64,000 bases of DNA from Caproicibacter fermentans (GTDB lineage: Bacteria > Bacillota > Clostridia > Oscillospirales > Acutalibacteraceae). Positions 57,776-64,000 of the stretch are shown one piece after another. The DNA lies in the NCBI RefSeq assembly GCF_009746625.1, contig NZ_VWXL01000108.1, forward strand, positions 39,099 through 103,098. The letters are read 5' to 3'. The notes beneath the pieces are model-generated. The model did not search any database, was not told the origin of the DNA, and was given only the letters and a program-made list of their open reading frames with translations. The position numbers and the translations under genes are program-made. Every line of letters begins with the position of its first letter. Position 1 is the stretch's first letter.

Positions 57776-58421
57776 TTGTTCCCTCCGTTCTGAACGGGCA
57801 GTTTTGTGCGCCGCATTCCATGCACTTGCCGATATGGCAGCTTGTTTTGTCCGCCGTTATCCCAATGACCGCCGTCACCGACTTGGTTGGTACCAGCAGA
57901 AAGCTTTCCGTCATGGACAACCCGATCCGTTTCGTAGAATCAAGGATCTGCAGAATGCCCCGCTGGTGGCGGATGGAAAAGTCCCCGTAGCCCGGACTGT
58001 ACCGCGGCCGAAGATGCAGGTCCTGTCCCGCCGCCGCCTCCGCCAGAATTTCCTGCTGCCGGTCGCAGTAGCTCTCCATTCTTGCGGCGGCCGCGGCCTG
58101 AAACACTGCCGCAAGGCTCATATCCGTTTTCGAATATCGCTCCAGCAGGAGGTCGGCCTGCGGCCCAAGCGTCGCGGCAAACAAATACGCTTCCGTGCAT
58201 CCGGCCAGATGCCTGCTCAAATCACGGCTTTTGATTTCCAGCCGCCCGACCGTAACGGAACCGTCCGAAAAAGCAACGGGAAAGCGGCGGCAAATGCTTC
58301 TGCCGGGACATGTTTTCGTCAACTCGTCAAGGCAGTACCAAATTTTGCGGCGAACTTCTTCCCCTGCGGGACTTCCCCGGTAGCCAAGGTAGCGAAGCGC
58401 TTCTTTTTCTTCCTTCCCCAC
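57759..58421 (-). CDS. Methionine synthase reactivation-domain protein
   Basis: Stand-alone counterpart of the C-terminal AdoMet domain of MetH, which reductively remethylates inactive cob(II)alamin. 220 residues with the AdoMet-binding RPRYSPGYGDFSI near 138 and TESFLLVPTKSVTAVIG near 170, and a C-terminal cysteine set CMECGAQNCPFR. Similar separate proteins accompany short MetH in Clostridia and Thermotoga. The start GTG 58421 has GAAGGG 6 nt upstream. First gene after the T-box leader. Confidence 0.92.
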   Translation of the reverse strand: MGKEEKEALRYLGYRGSPAGEEVRRKIWYCLDELTKTCPGRSICRRFPVAFSDGSVTVGRLEIKSRDLSRHLAGCTEAYLFAATLGPQADLLLERYSKTDMSLAAVFQAAAAARMESYCDRQQEILAEAAAGQDLHLRPRYSPGYGDFSIRHQRGILQILDSTKRIGLSMTESFLLVPTKSVTAVIGITADKTSCHIGKCMECGAQNCPFRTEGTNESET

Positions 58422-58449
58422 AAAACGCCCTTCCCTTCCAATTTGCTTT

Positions 58450-58765
58450 TCGTCAAATAAACAAAAATCCCGTCTTCTCCTAAAAGAAGACGAGACTGTA
58501 ATCCCGTGGTACCACTTCCGTTCACCCGCGCCTTAAGCACCGGGCCTTATCGGGTACAACCGCGCAGCACTTGCCCGCATACCCTGTTTCGTTAACGGGA
58601 ACCCCCGTCGCAGCCTAAACGGAATCCGTCTCGGTGCGCCGCTCAAAAGTGATGTTCAATCTTACCCGCGCCAGCTTCCTTACAGCCCGGCTATTGCCGT
58701 GGAATGCTCTCTGTATGACGTTCCGGGTGATTTACTTTCTTTGTCATCGCGTTTTGTACGATTGA
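58450..58765 (-). promoter_or_regulatory. T-box leader of the metH operon
   Basis: Minus-strand tRNA-sensing leader of about 300 nt. It has a Stem I region with AGAGAG (near 58713), CTGTAAGGAAGCTGG and GAACATCACTTTTGAGC, the T-box core AAGTGGTACCACGGG (58517-58503) that binds the tRNA acceptor end, and a terminator stem CGTCTTCT/AGAAGACG with T-run (58463-58495). Uncharged tRNA should favour read-through into the methionine synthase genes. I could not assign the specifier codon by eye; methionine is expected from the genes. Confidence 0.92.
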
Positions 58766-58774
58766 ATTTTCTTT

Positions 58775-58803
58775 ATTATAACCGACCCGGTGTTTCAAGT
58801 CAA
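58775..58803 (-). promoter_or_regulatory. Sigma-A promoter of the T-box leader
   Basis: Minus strand TTGACT (58803-58798), 17-nt spacer, TATAAT (58780-58775). Confidence 0.88.
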
Positions 58804-58828
58804 TGCTTCCCTGTGAAAAGTTCTTTTC

Positions 58829-58857
58829 TTGCTTTTGCGCTTTCGTCCGTTTATAAT
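58829..58857 (+). promoter_or_regulatory. Sigma-A promoter of the DUF4430-ECF pair
   Basis: TTGCTT (58829-58834), 17-nt spacer, TATAAT (58852-58857). Back to back with the T-box promoter, 25 nt apart, leaving a short leader with no visible riboswitch. Confidence 0.8.
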
Positions 58858-58919
58858 TGACAGAGCGCAAAGAATTGCCTTCTACGGAAAAACTGCTTGA
58901 TCCATCAAGGAGAGTTGGT

Positions 58920-59315
58920 ATGAAAAAGAAAATTGGAATTTCAGCCGCGGTACTTGCCGTATGCGCCCTGATTTTTGTGGGCTATCTGACTTTTCTCGCG
59001 CCGAAAGCGCAGGGCGGACAAAAGTCGGTAAAAATCGAAGTAGTGATCCCGTCAAAAAATATTGACCGCACCTTTCAGTACAAGACGGACAGATCCTACG
59101 TTTCAGAACTTCTGGACGATAAAAAGAGTGATTTGCAGGCCGAAATGGAGGACAGTCAATACGGCAAATTTATCTCCGGAATGCTTGGAGTCAAAGCCGA
59201 CCCCGCAAAAGAATACTTTCATCTTAAAGTGGACGGAACCGACGCGACGGTGGGAGTTTCCCAGCTGCCGCTGGAAAACGGAAAAATTTACACTTTCACC
59301 TTAACGTCCTTATGA
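58920..59315 (+). CDS. DUF4430 domain protein, membrane-anchored
   Basis: A 131-residue protein with an N-terminal membrane helix or uncleaved signal (IGISAAVLAVCALIFVGYLTFL) and an outside domain of DUF4430 type (VKIEVVIPSKNIDRTF; VSELLDDKK; YFHLKVDGTDATVGVSQLPL; KIYTFTLTSL). DUF4430 also forms the C-terminal domain of animal transcobalamin. No lipobox cysteine is present. ATG 58920 has AAGGAG 7 nt upstream; an earlier start has none. It shares ATGA with the ECF S gene, and lies divergent from B12-dependent metH, so cobalamin capture is a reasonable inference. Confidence 0.82.
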   Translation: MKKKIGISAAVLAVCALIFVGYLTFLAPKAQGGQKSVKIEVVIPSKNIDRTFQYKTDRSYVSELLDDKKSDLQAEMEDSQYGKFISGMLGVKADPAKEYFHLKVDGTDATVGVSQLPLENGKIYTFTLTSL

Positions 59316-59839
59316 AGCAGGGTACGCCCGCGATTCGGGACATTGCGCTGATCGGTGTATGGGCCGCGCTGACTTTTGGGGTCAAGCTGGTGCTTGCCCC
59401 CGTCATTGGCGTCGAACTTGTTTCGCTTCTCCTTGCCGTTTTCACCGTGGTAGCGGGGTTCGGCAGAGGCATTGCCGCCGCGTTGGTTTTCACCAGCATT
59501 ACCGTCCTGGAAAGCGCATATTACGGGGCGGGCGACTGGATCGTCCTCTACTACATCAACTGGCCGCTGCTGACGGTCCTGACGCGCGTTTTTCTTAAAA
59601 AGGGTTCCGGGGAACTGCGCGCCGCCGTCCTGCTCGGCCTGTTCGGCCTGCTGTTCGACCTGCCCTCCGGCGGGATCAAACTGGTTTTGTTCGGGCCGGT
59701 CTATGCGCTGACCTATCTGATCAGCGGAATCCCGTTCGACCTGGCTCACGGCGCGTCAAATTTTATCACCGCGTTATTTTTATTCCGGCCGCTGGCGGAC
59801 AGGCTGGACCGTTTGAAAAGCGGAATCTGGAAAATATAA
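59312..59839 (+). CDS. ECF transporter S component, possibly for cobalamin
   Basis: A 175-residue membrane protein with about six helices (IALIGVWAALTFGVKLVLAP; VELVSLLLAVFTVVAGFGRG; FTSITVLESAYYGAGDWIVL; FGLLFDLPSGGIKLVLFG), the pattern of S subunits of ECF importers. It needs a shared EcfAA'T module located elsewhere. Coupled through ATGA to the DUF4430 gene. Substrate is inferred from context (adjacent cobalamin-dependent methionine synthase and transcobalamin-like domain), not seen in the sequence. Confidence 0.82.
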   Translation: MKQGTPAIRDIALIGVWAALTFGVKLVLAPVIGVELVSLLLAVFTVVAGFGRGIAAALVFTSITVLESAYYGAGDWIVLYYINWPLLTVLTRVFLKKGSGELRAAVLLGLFGLLFDLPSGGIKLVLFGPVYALTYLISGIPFDLAHGASNFITALFLFRPLADRLDRLKSGIWKI

Positions 59840-59906
59840 GGAAACACGGCGACCGCCGCCGGAGTACATTTTCAGCAAGAGAACCGGGAAATTATCCAGA
59901 AAACAG

Positions 59907-59935
59907 TTGACGTTCAATCTTTCCGGCTCTATACT
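59907..59935 (+). promoter_or_regulatory. Sigma-A promoter of the intergenic RNA
   Basis: TTGACG (59907-59912), 17-nt spacer, TATACT (59930-59935), in a region without a reading frame. It would start RNA near 59942, exactly at the base of the stem described for the RNA. Confidence 0.8.
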
Positions 59936-59941
59936 GGTATT

Positions 59942-60110
59942 CGGAATCCAAACCGATGGGAGCTTACCGATGTCTACAATCCGTTAATCAAAGAAATATG
60001 CCTTGTAAAACTTGCTGCGTGTTGCGCGGCTTGTTTGTGTTAGGCAATTTTAAGGGTTAATGGATATTGCCGGATTCTTGGTTTGGATTCAAAGCCGTTA
60101 CTGGCTGTAA
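59942..60110 (+). ncRNA. ssrS: Probable 6S RNA
   Basis: Intergenic RNA of about 150-170 nt (or to the terminator at 60164). A closing stem GAATCCAAACC (59944-59954) pairs with GGTTTGGATTC (60080-60090); next ATCCGTTAA (59979-59987) pairs with TTAATGGAT (60057-60065). Between them is a large bubble of 24 and 14 nt, and beyond them an irregular hairpin tipped by GCTGCG/CGCGGC. A long rod with a central bubble is the hallmark of 6S RNA, which mimics an open promoter and binds RNA polymerase. No coding frame fits. The call rests on structure and on the well-placed promoter, not on sequence match. Confidence 0.6.
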
Positions 60111-60123
60111 TTTTGAAAAACCG

Positions 60124-60164
60124 AAAACCGCGTCAGGGTATCTGTGCCTTGACGCGGTTTTTTC
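60124..60164 (+). terminator. Terminator after the 6S-like RNA
   Basis: Stem AAACCGCGTCA/TGACGCGGTTT (60125-60135 with 60150-60160) followed by TTTTTTC. Confidence 0.93.
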
Positions 60165-60185
60165 TTGTTTGCAGGAGGAAAACTC

Positions 60186-60317
60186 ATGAGAAATCTCTAT
60201 GTTTACAGTCCGCCTTTTTGCTCCTTCCTGATGAAAGCGCTCATTACAGGAAGGAAAATTAAATTTGAAAAAAGTAAAATGGACGGCGCGTTATCTCAGC
60301 ACGCCGGCAGCGGTTAG
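60186..60317 (+). CDS. Possible small protein or leader peptide, 43 residues
   Basis: Short reading frame starting MRNLYVYSPPFCSFLMKAL and ending QHAGSG. AGGAGG lies 7 nt before its ATG, the best ribosome site in the neighbourhood, better than that of the DUF1062 gene it overlaps by 53 nt in another frame. It could be a leader peptide coupling translation to the DUF1062 gene, or chance. No relative recognised. Confidence 0.45.
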   Translation: MRNLYVYSPPFCSFLMKALITGRKIKFEKSKMDGALSQHAGSG

Positions 60318-60816
60318 GTACTGCAAGCATTGCGGCGTCAAGACCGTCTTTGTCTCCAGCGGCCTTTTTCGGGTGAATGCTCAACAGAAAGCGCTGGACG
60401 TCTGGCTGATTTTCAAGTGCCAAAACTGCGACACAACATGGAACTGTACGATCATGTCCCGCGTTAATCCTCACGCGCCGGCGCCGGATTTACTTCAGGG
60501 GTTTCACTCAAATGACGAAGACCTGGCAATGCGCTGGGCGACGGACACGGCGCTGCTCAAAAGGAACGGTGCCGAGCCGGGAATTCCGGAAATTGAAATT
60601 CTTGGCGATACGGTTGATTTCACCGAGCCGGTTGACATCGAGCTGACTGCCGAATGGCCCGCCGAATCTAAAGCGGCAACAGCCATCCGGGGAAAACTCG
60701 CAGTTTCCAGAAGCCAATTCGATCAGCTGTGTGAAAGCGGAAGAATCCGCTGCACATCGGGGCAAAACCTGAAAAAGTGCAAGCTTGCGGGCAAAATTCT
60801 GATCGAAATCCGATAG
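60265..60816 (+). CDS. DUF1062 domain protein
   Basis: A 183-residue cytoplasmic protein with the DUF1062 layout: N-terminal zinc-ribbon cysteines (RYCKHCGVK near 20 and KCQNCDTTWN near 53), a conserved FRVNAQQKALDVWLIF strand, VNPHAPAPDLLQGF, and a C-terminal part with AVSRSQFDQLCESGRI that resembles an S4-like or RNA-binding segment. Function unknown. Start TTG 60265 with AGGAAGG 10 nt upstream. It ends 7 nt before a strong terminator and lies inside a short unit with the 43-residue frame. Confidence 0.85.
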   Translation: MKKVKWTARYLSTPAAVRYCKHCGVKTVFVSSGLFRVNAQQKALDVWLIFKCQNCDTTWNCTIMSRVNPHAPAPDLLQGFHSNDEDLAMRWATDTALLKRNGAEPGIPEIEILGDTVDFTEPVDIELTAEWPAESKAATAIRGKLAVSRSQFDQLCESGRIRCTSGQNLKKCKLAGKILIEIR

Positions 60817-60823
60817 GCATAAG

Positions 60824-60864
60824 AAAGGCGCGGGGTGAATTTTCATCCCGCGCCTTTCATTTTT
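60824..60864 (+). terminator. Terminator of the DUF1062 gene
   Basis: Stem AAAGGCGCGGG/CCCGCGCCTTT with a T-rich tail CATTTTT. Confidence 0.92.
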
Positions 60865-60923
60865 GGCTCGACGCCCGCCAAAGCTGCCGTCGATCGGATT
60901 CAGCCGCAAAGAGATCATCGCAT

Positions 60924-60995
60924 AAAAACAGCCCCTGAGGTCAGTCTGAAAAGCCGGTTCGCCGGCCGACTTTTCAAGTACCTCTTTCGGGGCTG
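60924..60995 (-). terminator. Large branched terminator of the copper operon
   Basis: Outer stem CAGCCCC/GGGGCTG, then GAGGT/ACCTC, AAAAG/CTTTT and an inner GCCGG/CCGGC tip, followed on the minus strand by TTTTTATG. It lies 24 nt after the copZ stop. The length and inner hairpin are more elaborate than needed for a terminator. Confidence 0.8.
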
Positions 60996-61018
60996 ACAAG
61001 AATAGATGATGTCCCTTT

Positions 61019-61231
61019 TCAGACTACGTCGTATCCCTGATCCTCGATCGCATTGCGAATCTGATCCGGATTGACCTTTGCGGGGTCGTATTGAGTCGTA
61101 ACTTTCTTCCCCCGTAAATCCACGGCGACGCTTTCCACGCCGTCCAGAGCACCCACCGCCGTCTTGACGGCGTGCTCACAGTGACTGCAGGACATTCCAT
61201 TGACATTAAGAACCAATTCAGCTTTTGACAT
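61019..61231 (-). CDS. copZ: Copper chaperone CopZ
   Basis: Small HMA-domain copper chaperone of 70 residues with the metal-binding GMSCSHCEHAVKTAV (residues 12-26) and ending EDQGYDVV. It passes Cu(I) to CopA or to a regulator in the cytoplasm. ATG 61231 follows AAGGAGG; only 14 nt separate it from copA upstream, so both are on one transcript. Confidence 0.95.
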   Translation of the reverse strand: MSKAELVLNVNGMSCSHCEHAVKTAVGALDGVESVAVDLRGKKVTTQYDPAKVNPDQIRNAIEDQGYDVV

Positions 61232-61245
61232 TTTGAATTCCTCCT

Positions 61246-63678
61246 TTAATTTTTGACGGACCGTTCCATCGGCCGAAACCGTTTCAGACTCAGCGAGTTG
61301 GTGACGACCGACACGGAGCTGAAAGCCATCGCCGCGCCGGCGATCATCGGATTTAAAAATCCGAAAGCGGCAAACGGAATTCCGATGGCATTATAGAAAA
61401 ATGCCCAGAACAGATTTTGCCGGATTTTGCGCATCGTCCGTCTGGAAAGACGGATCGCAGCAGAAATGGTGCGCAGATCGCCGCGCATCAGGGTAATATC
61501 CGCGGCCTCCATCGCGACGTCCGTCCCGGTGCCGACCGCCATGCCGATATCCGCCGTGGCAAGCGCGGGAGCGTCGTTGATGCCGTCCCCGACCATGGCA
61601 ACCACTTTTCCGGACTTCTTGAGCTTTTCTACCTCTTCCGCCTTGTGTTCCGGCAAGACTTCCGCAAGGACGTGCCCGATACCGACCTGTTTTGCGATGG
61701 CACCGGCAGTTCTGCGGTTGTCTCCCGTGATCATGTAAACGTCGACGCCCATCTCCTGAAGTTCTCGAATTGCCTCCGCGGAATGCTCTTTCAGCGTATC
61801 CGCAACCGCAAATACAGCTTCCGCCTGACGGTCAACCGTCATCAGCATGGCTGTCTTCCCCTCATTCTCCAGCTTTTCCAGAACGGACGCGACACCGGAA
61901 GCATCAATTCCGTTTTCATCCAATAATTTTCGCGTGCCCAGAAGGACACTCTTCCCTTCCACAACGGCCCGGACGCCGCGGCCCGGAATCGTTTCAAACT
62001 GAGAGGGATCCGCCACGGATTCCGAATGATCTCTGCCGTACTCATAAATAGATACGCCAAGCGGATGTTCCGAACGCTTTTCCGCTGAAGCCGCAAGCTT
62101 TAAAAGCTCCGTTTTATCTAAATCTCCGAGTACAACCAGATCGGTGACCTCAGGCTTGCCTTTGGTGATAGTCCCGGTCTTGTCCATGACAACGGCGTTC
62201 AGGCGGTACGCCGTTTCCAGATGCTCTCCGCCCTTGATGAGAATCCCGTTTTCCGCCCCAAGGCCTGTGCCGACCATGATCGCCGTGGGAGTCGCAAGCC
62301 CCAGCGAACACGGACAGGCGATGACCAGAACCGAAACCGCGCTGACAATAGACTGGTTCAGGTCGCCGGTCGATAAAAACCATGCGAGGAACGTCACGAC
62401 GGCAATCCCGATGACGGTTGGAACAAAAACGCCGGAAACACGATCGGCAATTTTCTGAATAGGCGCCTTGGAACCCTGCGCATCCTCCACCATCTTGACG
62501 ATTTGGGCAAGAACCGTATCCCTGCCGATGAGGGACGCTTCAAACGTAAAGGTTCCGTATTTGTTGACGGTCGCGCCGATGCAGAGATCGCCCGGCTTCT
62601 TTTCCACCGGAATGCTCTCGCCCGTAAGCATGGACTCGTCAATGGAGGAAGAACCCTCCACGATTTTCCCGTCGACGGGAATCCGTTCGCCGGGCCTGAC
62701 AATGATGCGTTCCCCGATTCTGACTTCTTCGACCGGAATATCCGCCTCTTTTCCGTCCCGGATTACCCGGGCGGTTTTTGCCTGCAGCCCCATCAGCTTT
62801 TTAATTGCTTCCGACGTTTTCCCTTTTGCAACGGCTTCAAAATATTTGCCCAAAAGGATCAGGGTGATCACGACGGCCGCTGCCTCAAAATAGAGGTCTT
62901 TATGGCCGTTTGCAGCCGGGGCCTCAAAGAAAACGTTATAAAGGCTGAAGAAATACGCGGCGGAAGTACCCATGGCGATCAGCACATCCATGTTGGCACT
63001 TCCGGAACGAAGCGCGTAATAGGCGTTGCGGTAATACCGGAATCCGATCACAAACTGAACCGGCGTGGCAACAATTAATTGAAAGTACTGATTTTGTAAC
63101 AGCGGCGCATGCAGTCCGGTCATGGAAAAAATCATGGCCAACAGCAGAGGCGAGCTCAGAATAACGGATGCAATCAGGGAATATTTCAAACTGTTTACTT
63201 CTTTTTCCCTGGCTTCTCGCTCGTGGTCCTTAGAAACCTCTTCCGCCTGCTCCGCGCCGTACCCAAGGGATTCGACCGCGCCGACCAGGTCCGATATTTT
63301 CACGGCGTCCGGATCAAATTCCACCGTCGCTTTTTCCGTCGTCAGGTTCACGCCGGCATTTTTAACGCCTTCCATTCTGCTCAGCTTTTTTTCAATTCTG
63401 GCGGAGCATGCCGCGCAGGACATTCCGGTAATATTGAGGACGGTTTTACCCGACTGCCGCTCCGGATCGCGGATGACGGAATATCCCAGCTTTTCAACCG
63501 TTCCGTCCAGCCTTTCCGGGTCGACCTCGCCGTCGTCGTATTCCACGGTAGCTCGTTCCATTGCAAGATTGACGTTTGCGGACTTTACCCCGTCCACCCT
63601 GCGCAGCCCTTTTTCGATTCTTGTCGCGCAAGCCGCGCAGGACATGCCTGAAATCTTTATTGTTTCCTTTCTGACCAT
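61246..63678 (-). CDS. copA: Copper-exporting P1B-type ATPase
   Basis: CopA, Cu(I) efflux ATPase in the cell membrane. 810 residues: two N-terminal HMA domains ([14 protein letters not shown] near 11 and [14 protein letters not shown] near 88), eight membrane helices, the transport motif [14 protein letters not shown] near 430 (CPC), phosphorylation site [12 protein letters not shown] near 475, HP dipeptide in [12 protein letters not shown], and hinge [17 protein letters not shown] near 705. All catalytic residues are present. No copper regulator (csoR or copY) is visible beside it. Confidence 0.97.
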   Translation of the reverse strand: MVRKETIKISGMSCAACATRIEKGLRRVDGVKSANVNLAMERATVEYDDGEVDPERLDGTVEKLGYSVIRDPERQSGKTVLNITGMSCAACSARIEKKLSRMEGVKNAGVNLTTEKATVEFDPDAVKISDLVGAVESLGYGAEQAEEVSKDHEREAREKEVNSLKYSLIASVILSSPLLLAMIFSMTGLHAPLLQNQYFQLIVATPVQFVIGFRYYRNAYYALRSGSANMDVLIAMGTSAAYFFSLYNVFFEAPAANGHKDLYFEAAAVVITLILLGKYFEAVAKGKTSEAIKKLMGLQAKTARVIRDGKEADIPVEEVRIGERIIVRPGERIPVDGKIVEGSSSIDESMLTGESIPVEKKPGDLCIGATVNKYGTFTFEASLIGRDTVLAQIVKMVEDAQGSKAPIQKIADRVSGVFVPTVIGIAVVTFLAWFLSTGDLNQSIVSAVSVLVIACPCSLGLATPTAIMVGTGLGAENGILIKGGEHLETAYRLNAVVMDKTGTITKGKPEVTDLVVLGDLDKTELLKLAASAEKRSEHPLGVSIYEYGRDHSESVADPSQFETIPGRGVRAVVEGKSVLLGTRKLLDENGIDASGVASVLEKLENEGKTAMLMTVDRQAEAVFAVADTLKEHSAEAIRELQEMGVDVYMITGDNRRTAGAIAKQVGIGHVLAEVLPEHKAEEVEKLKKSGKVVAMVGDGINDAPALATADIGMAVGTGTDVAMEAADITLMRGDLRTISAAIRLSRRTMRKIRQNLFWAFFYNAIGIPFAAFGFLNPMIAGAAMAFSSVSVVTNSLSLKRFRPMERSVKN

Positions 63679-63703
63679 AAGTATCTTCCCTTCTGCATAG
63701 GAA

Positions 63704-63847
63704 TTACCGATTCCCCGGTTTATTTCCGCCCTGCCGGTTCATCTTGCAGCAATCGGGAATGCCGTCGCCGAATTCCTTTTTATTTTCCTTTGCCATCTTT
63801 TCCAAAGACCGATTGATTGATTTTTTTATTTTATTCCAAAGCATCAT
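63704..63847 (-). CDS. Small Cys-Cys putative metal-binding protein
   Basis: A 47-residue lysine-rich protein: [20 protein letters not shown], then [19 protein letters not shown]. The xDCC motif after a FGxGxP stretch resembles short LDCC-motif putative metal-binding proteins of Clostridia. GGGAG lies 9 nt before ATG 63847. It is 25 nt upstream of copA on the same strand, so it is the first gene of the copper operon and may bind copper. Function otherwise unknown. Confidence 0.7.
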   Translation of the reverse strand: MMLWNKIKKSINRSLEKMAKENKKEFGDGIPDCCKMNRQGGNKPGNR

Positions 63848-63896
63848 AACAATTTGCTCCCTAGACAAAACCACGTATTGTAAAGTTAAATGAAAG

Positions 63897-63926
63897 TTGA
63901 GGACTCGTCAGCCCTTCTGGTACAAT
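63897..63926 (+). promoter_or_regulatory. Possible promoter of the right-edge gene
   Basis: TTGAGG (63897-63902), 18-nt spacer, TACAAT (63921-63926). The RNA would start near 63933, after the left arm of the inverted repeat. Confidence 0.5.
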
Positions 63927-63972
63927 GGTTTTGACACAAAACAATGTACTCCCGAAAGGAGACGAGTCCTCA
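63898..63972. repeat. 12-bp inverted repeat around the right-edge start codon
   Basis: TGAGGACTCGTC (63898-63909) and its perfect complement GACGAGTCCTCA (63961-63972). The right arm covers the space between the ribosome site AAGGAG and the ATG at 63972. Confidence 0.85.
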
Positions 63973-64000
63973 TGACAAAATCATACCAGATTTGCTGTCC
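63972..64000 (+). CDS. Start of a gene at the right edge, probably a transposase
   Basis: Only ten residues are visible, MTKSYQICCP, preceded by AAGGAG. A Cys-Cys-Pro start fits the zinc ribbon found at the front of several DDE transposases, and the inverted repeat and abrupt placement next to the copper operon fit an insertion-sequence end. The family cannot be named from this much sequence. Confidence 0.4.

Noticed and set aside
60066..60130. Hairpin AGCC/GGCT (60093-60105) as 6S RNA terminator
   Set aside because: Stem of four pairs and only a weak U-tract; the hairpin at 60124-60164 is far stronger.
63848..63897. CopY or CsoR operator upstream of the copper genes
   Set aside because: No TACAnnTGTA or G/C-tract palindrome; only a TACAAT without a matching -35.

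Overview
The window looks like chromosome of a spore-forming Gram-positive of the class Clostridia, most likely in the Oscillospirales (Ruminococcaceae sensu lato). The evidence is a complete spoIIIA operon and yunB (endosporulation), an ispH-S1 fusion gene typical of Clostridia, strong AGGAGG ribosome sites, frequent TTG/GTG starts, Firmicute riboswitches and T-box, and roughly balanced base composition. No rRNA or tRNA gene and no CRISPR array was seen. Nearly all of it is core housekeeping DNA; only the last ~130 bases look mobile.

Layout. 1-6.8 kb (leftward): spoIIIAA-AH, a terminator, then nusB, a TsaD-like M22 paralog and the start of xseA. 6.8-16 kb (leftward): aldose epimerase-like protein, ligA, yunB, ispH-S1, plsC, cmk, a BaiN/HI0933-type flavoprotein and an RpiR-type regulator. 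16-18.3 kb (leftward): a little-known trio of membrane protein, J-domain protein and DUF5685 protein. 18.4-23.2 kb: a small conserved-looking gene (+), then mreB, comF, recD2 and a small membrane protein (-). 23.2-27 kb (leftward): metK under a SAM-I riboswitch, a RibU-like transporter gene under two FMN riboswitches in series, and a CapA-type protein. 27.1-32 kb (rightward): ppx/HD, ppk and pfk, a polyphosphate and glycolysis operon. 32-44.2 kb (leftward): rpoB-rpoC-rpsL-rpsG-fusA-tuf. 44.3-50.5 kb (leftward): yigZ-dgt-dnaG-rpoD-rrf2, rpmE and a degenerate VanY-type protein. 50.6-53.7 kb (rightward): pyk, an alpha/beta hydrolase and a ferredoxin. 53.7-58.8 kb (leftward): a T-box leader, the methionine synthase reactivation protein, metH and ilvD. 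58.8-60.9 kb (rightward): DUF4430 protein, ECF S component, a probable 6S RNA, a 43-codon reading frame and a DUF1062 protein. 60.9-63.9 kb (leftward): a copper operon (small Cys-Cys protein, copA, copZ). 63.9-64 kb: the left end of a probable insertion sequence.

How genes work together. The metH operon needs cobalamin, and the divergent DUF4430 + ECF S pair next to it is a good candidate for a cobalamin uptake module. ppx, ppk and pfk are translationally coupled or nearly so, tying polyphosphate turnover to the fructose-6-phosphate step. The rpoD operon (dGTPase, primase, sigma factor) feeds replication and transcription, and the rpoBC operon beside it has its own strong promoter.

Most interesting signals: two FMN aptamers in tandem with a terminator between them (25.3-25.7 kb); a promoter-to-terminator intergenic transcript that folds like 6S RNA (59.9-60.2 kb); a VanY-family protein that has lost two zinc ligands and the catalytic Glu (49.7-50.5 kb); a DUF5685 protein carrying two Asp-rich motifs like those of all-helical prenyl synthases (17.4-18.3 kb); and an insertion-sequence edge whose inverted repeat could hide the transposase start in read-through transcripts. 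All functional calls come from reading sequence by eye; no database search was possible.
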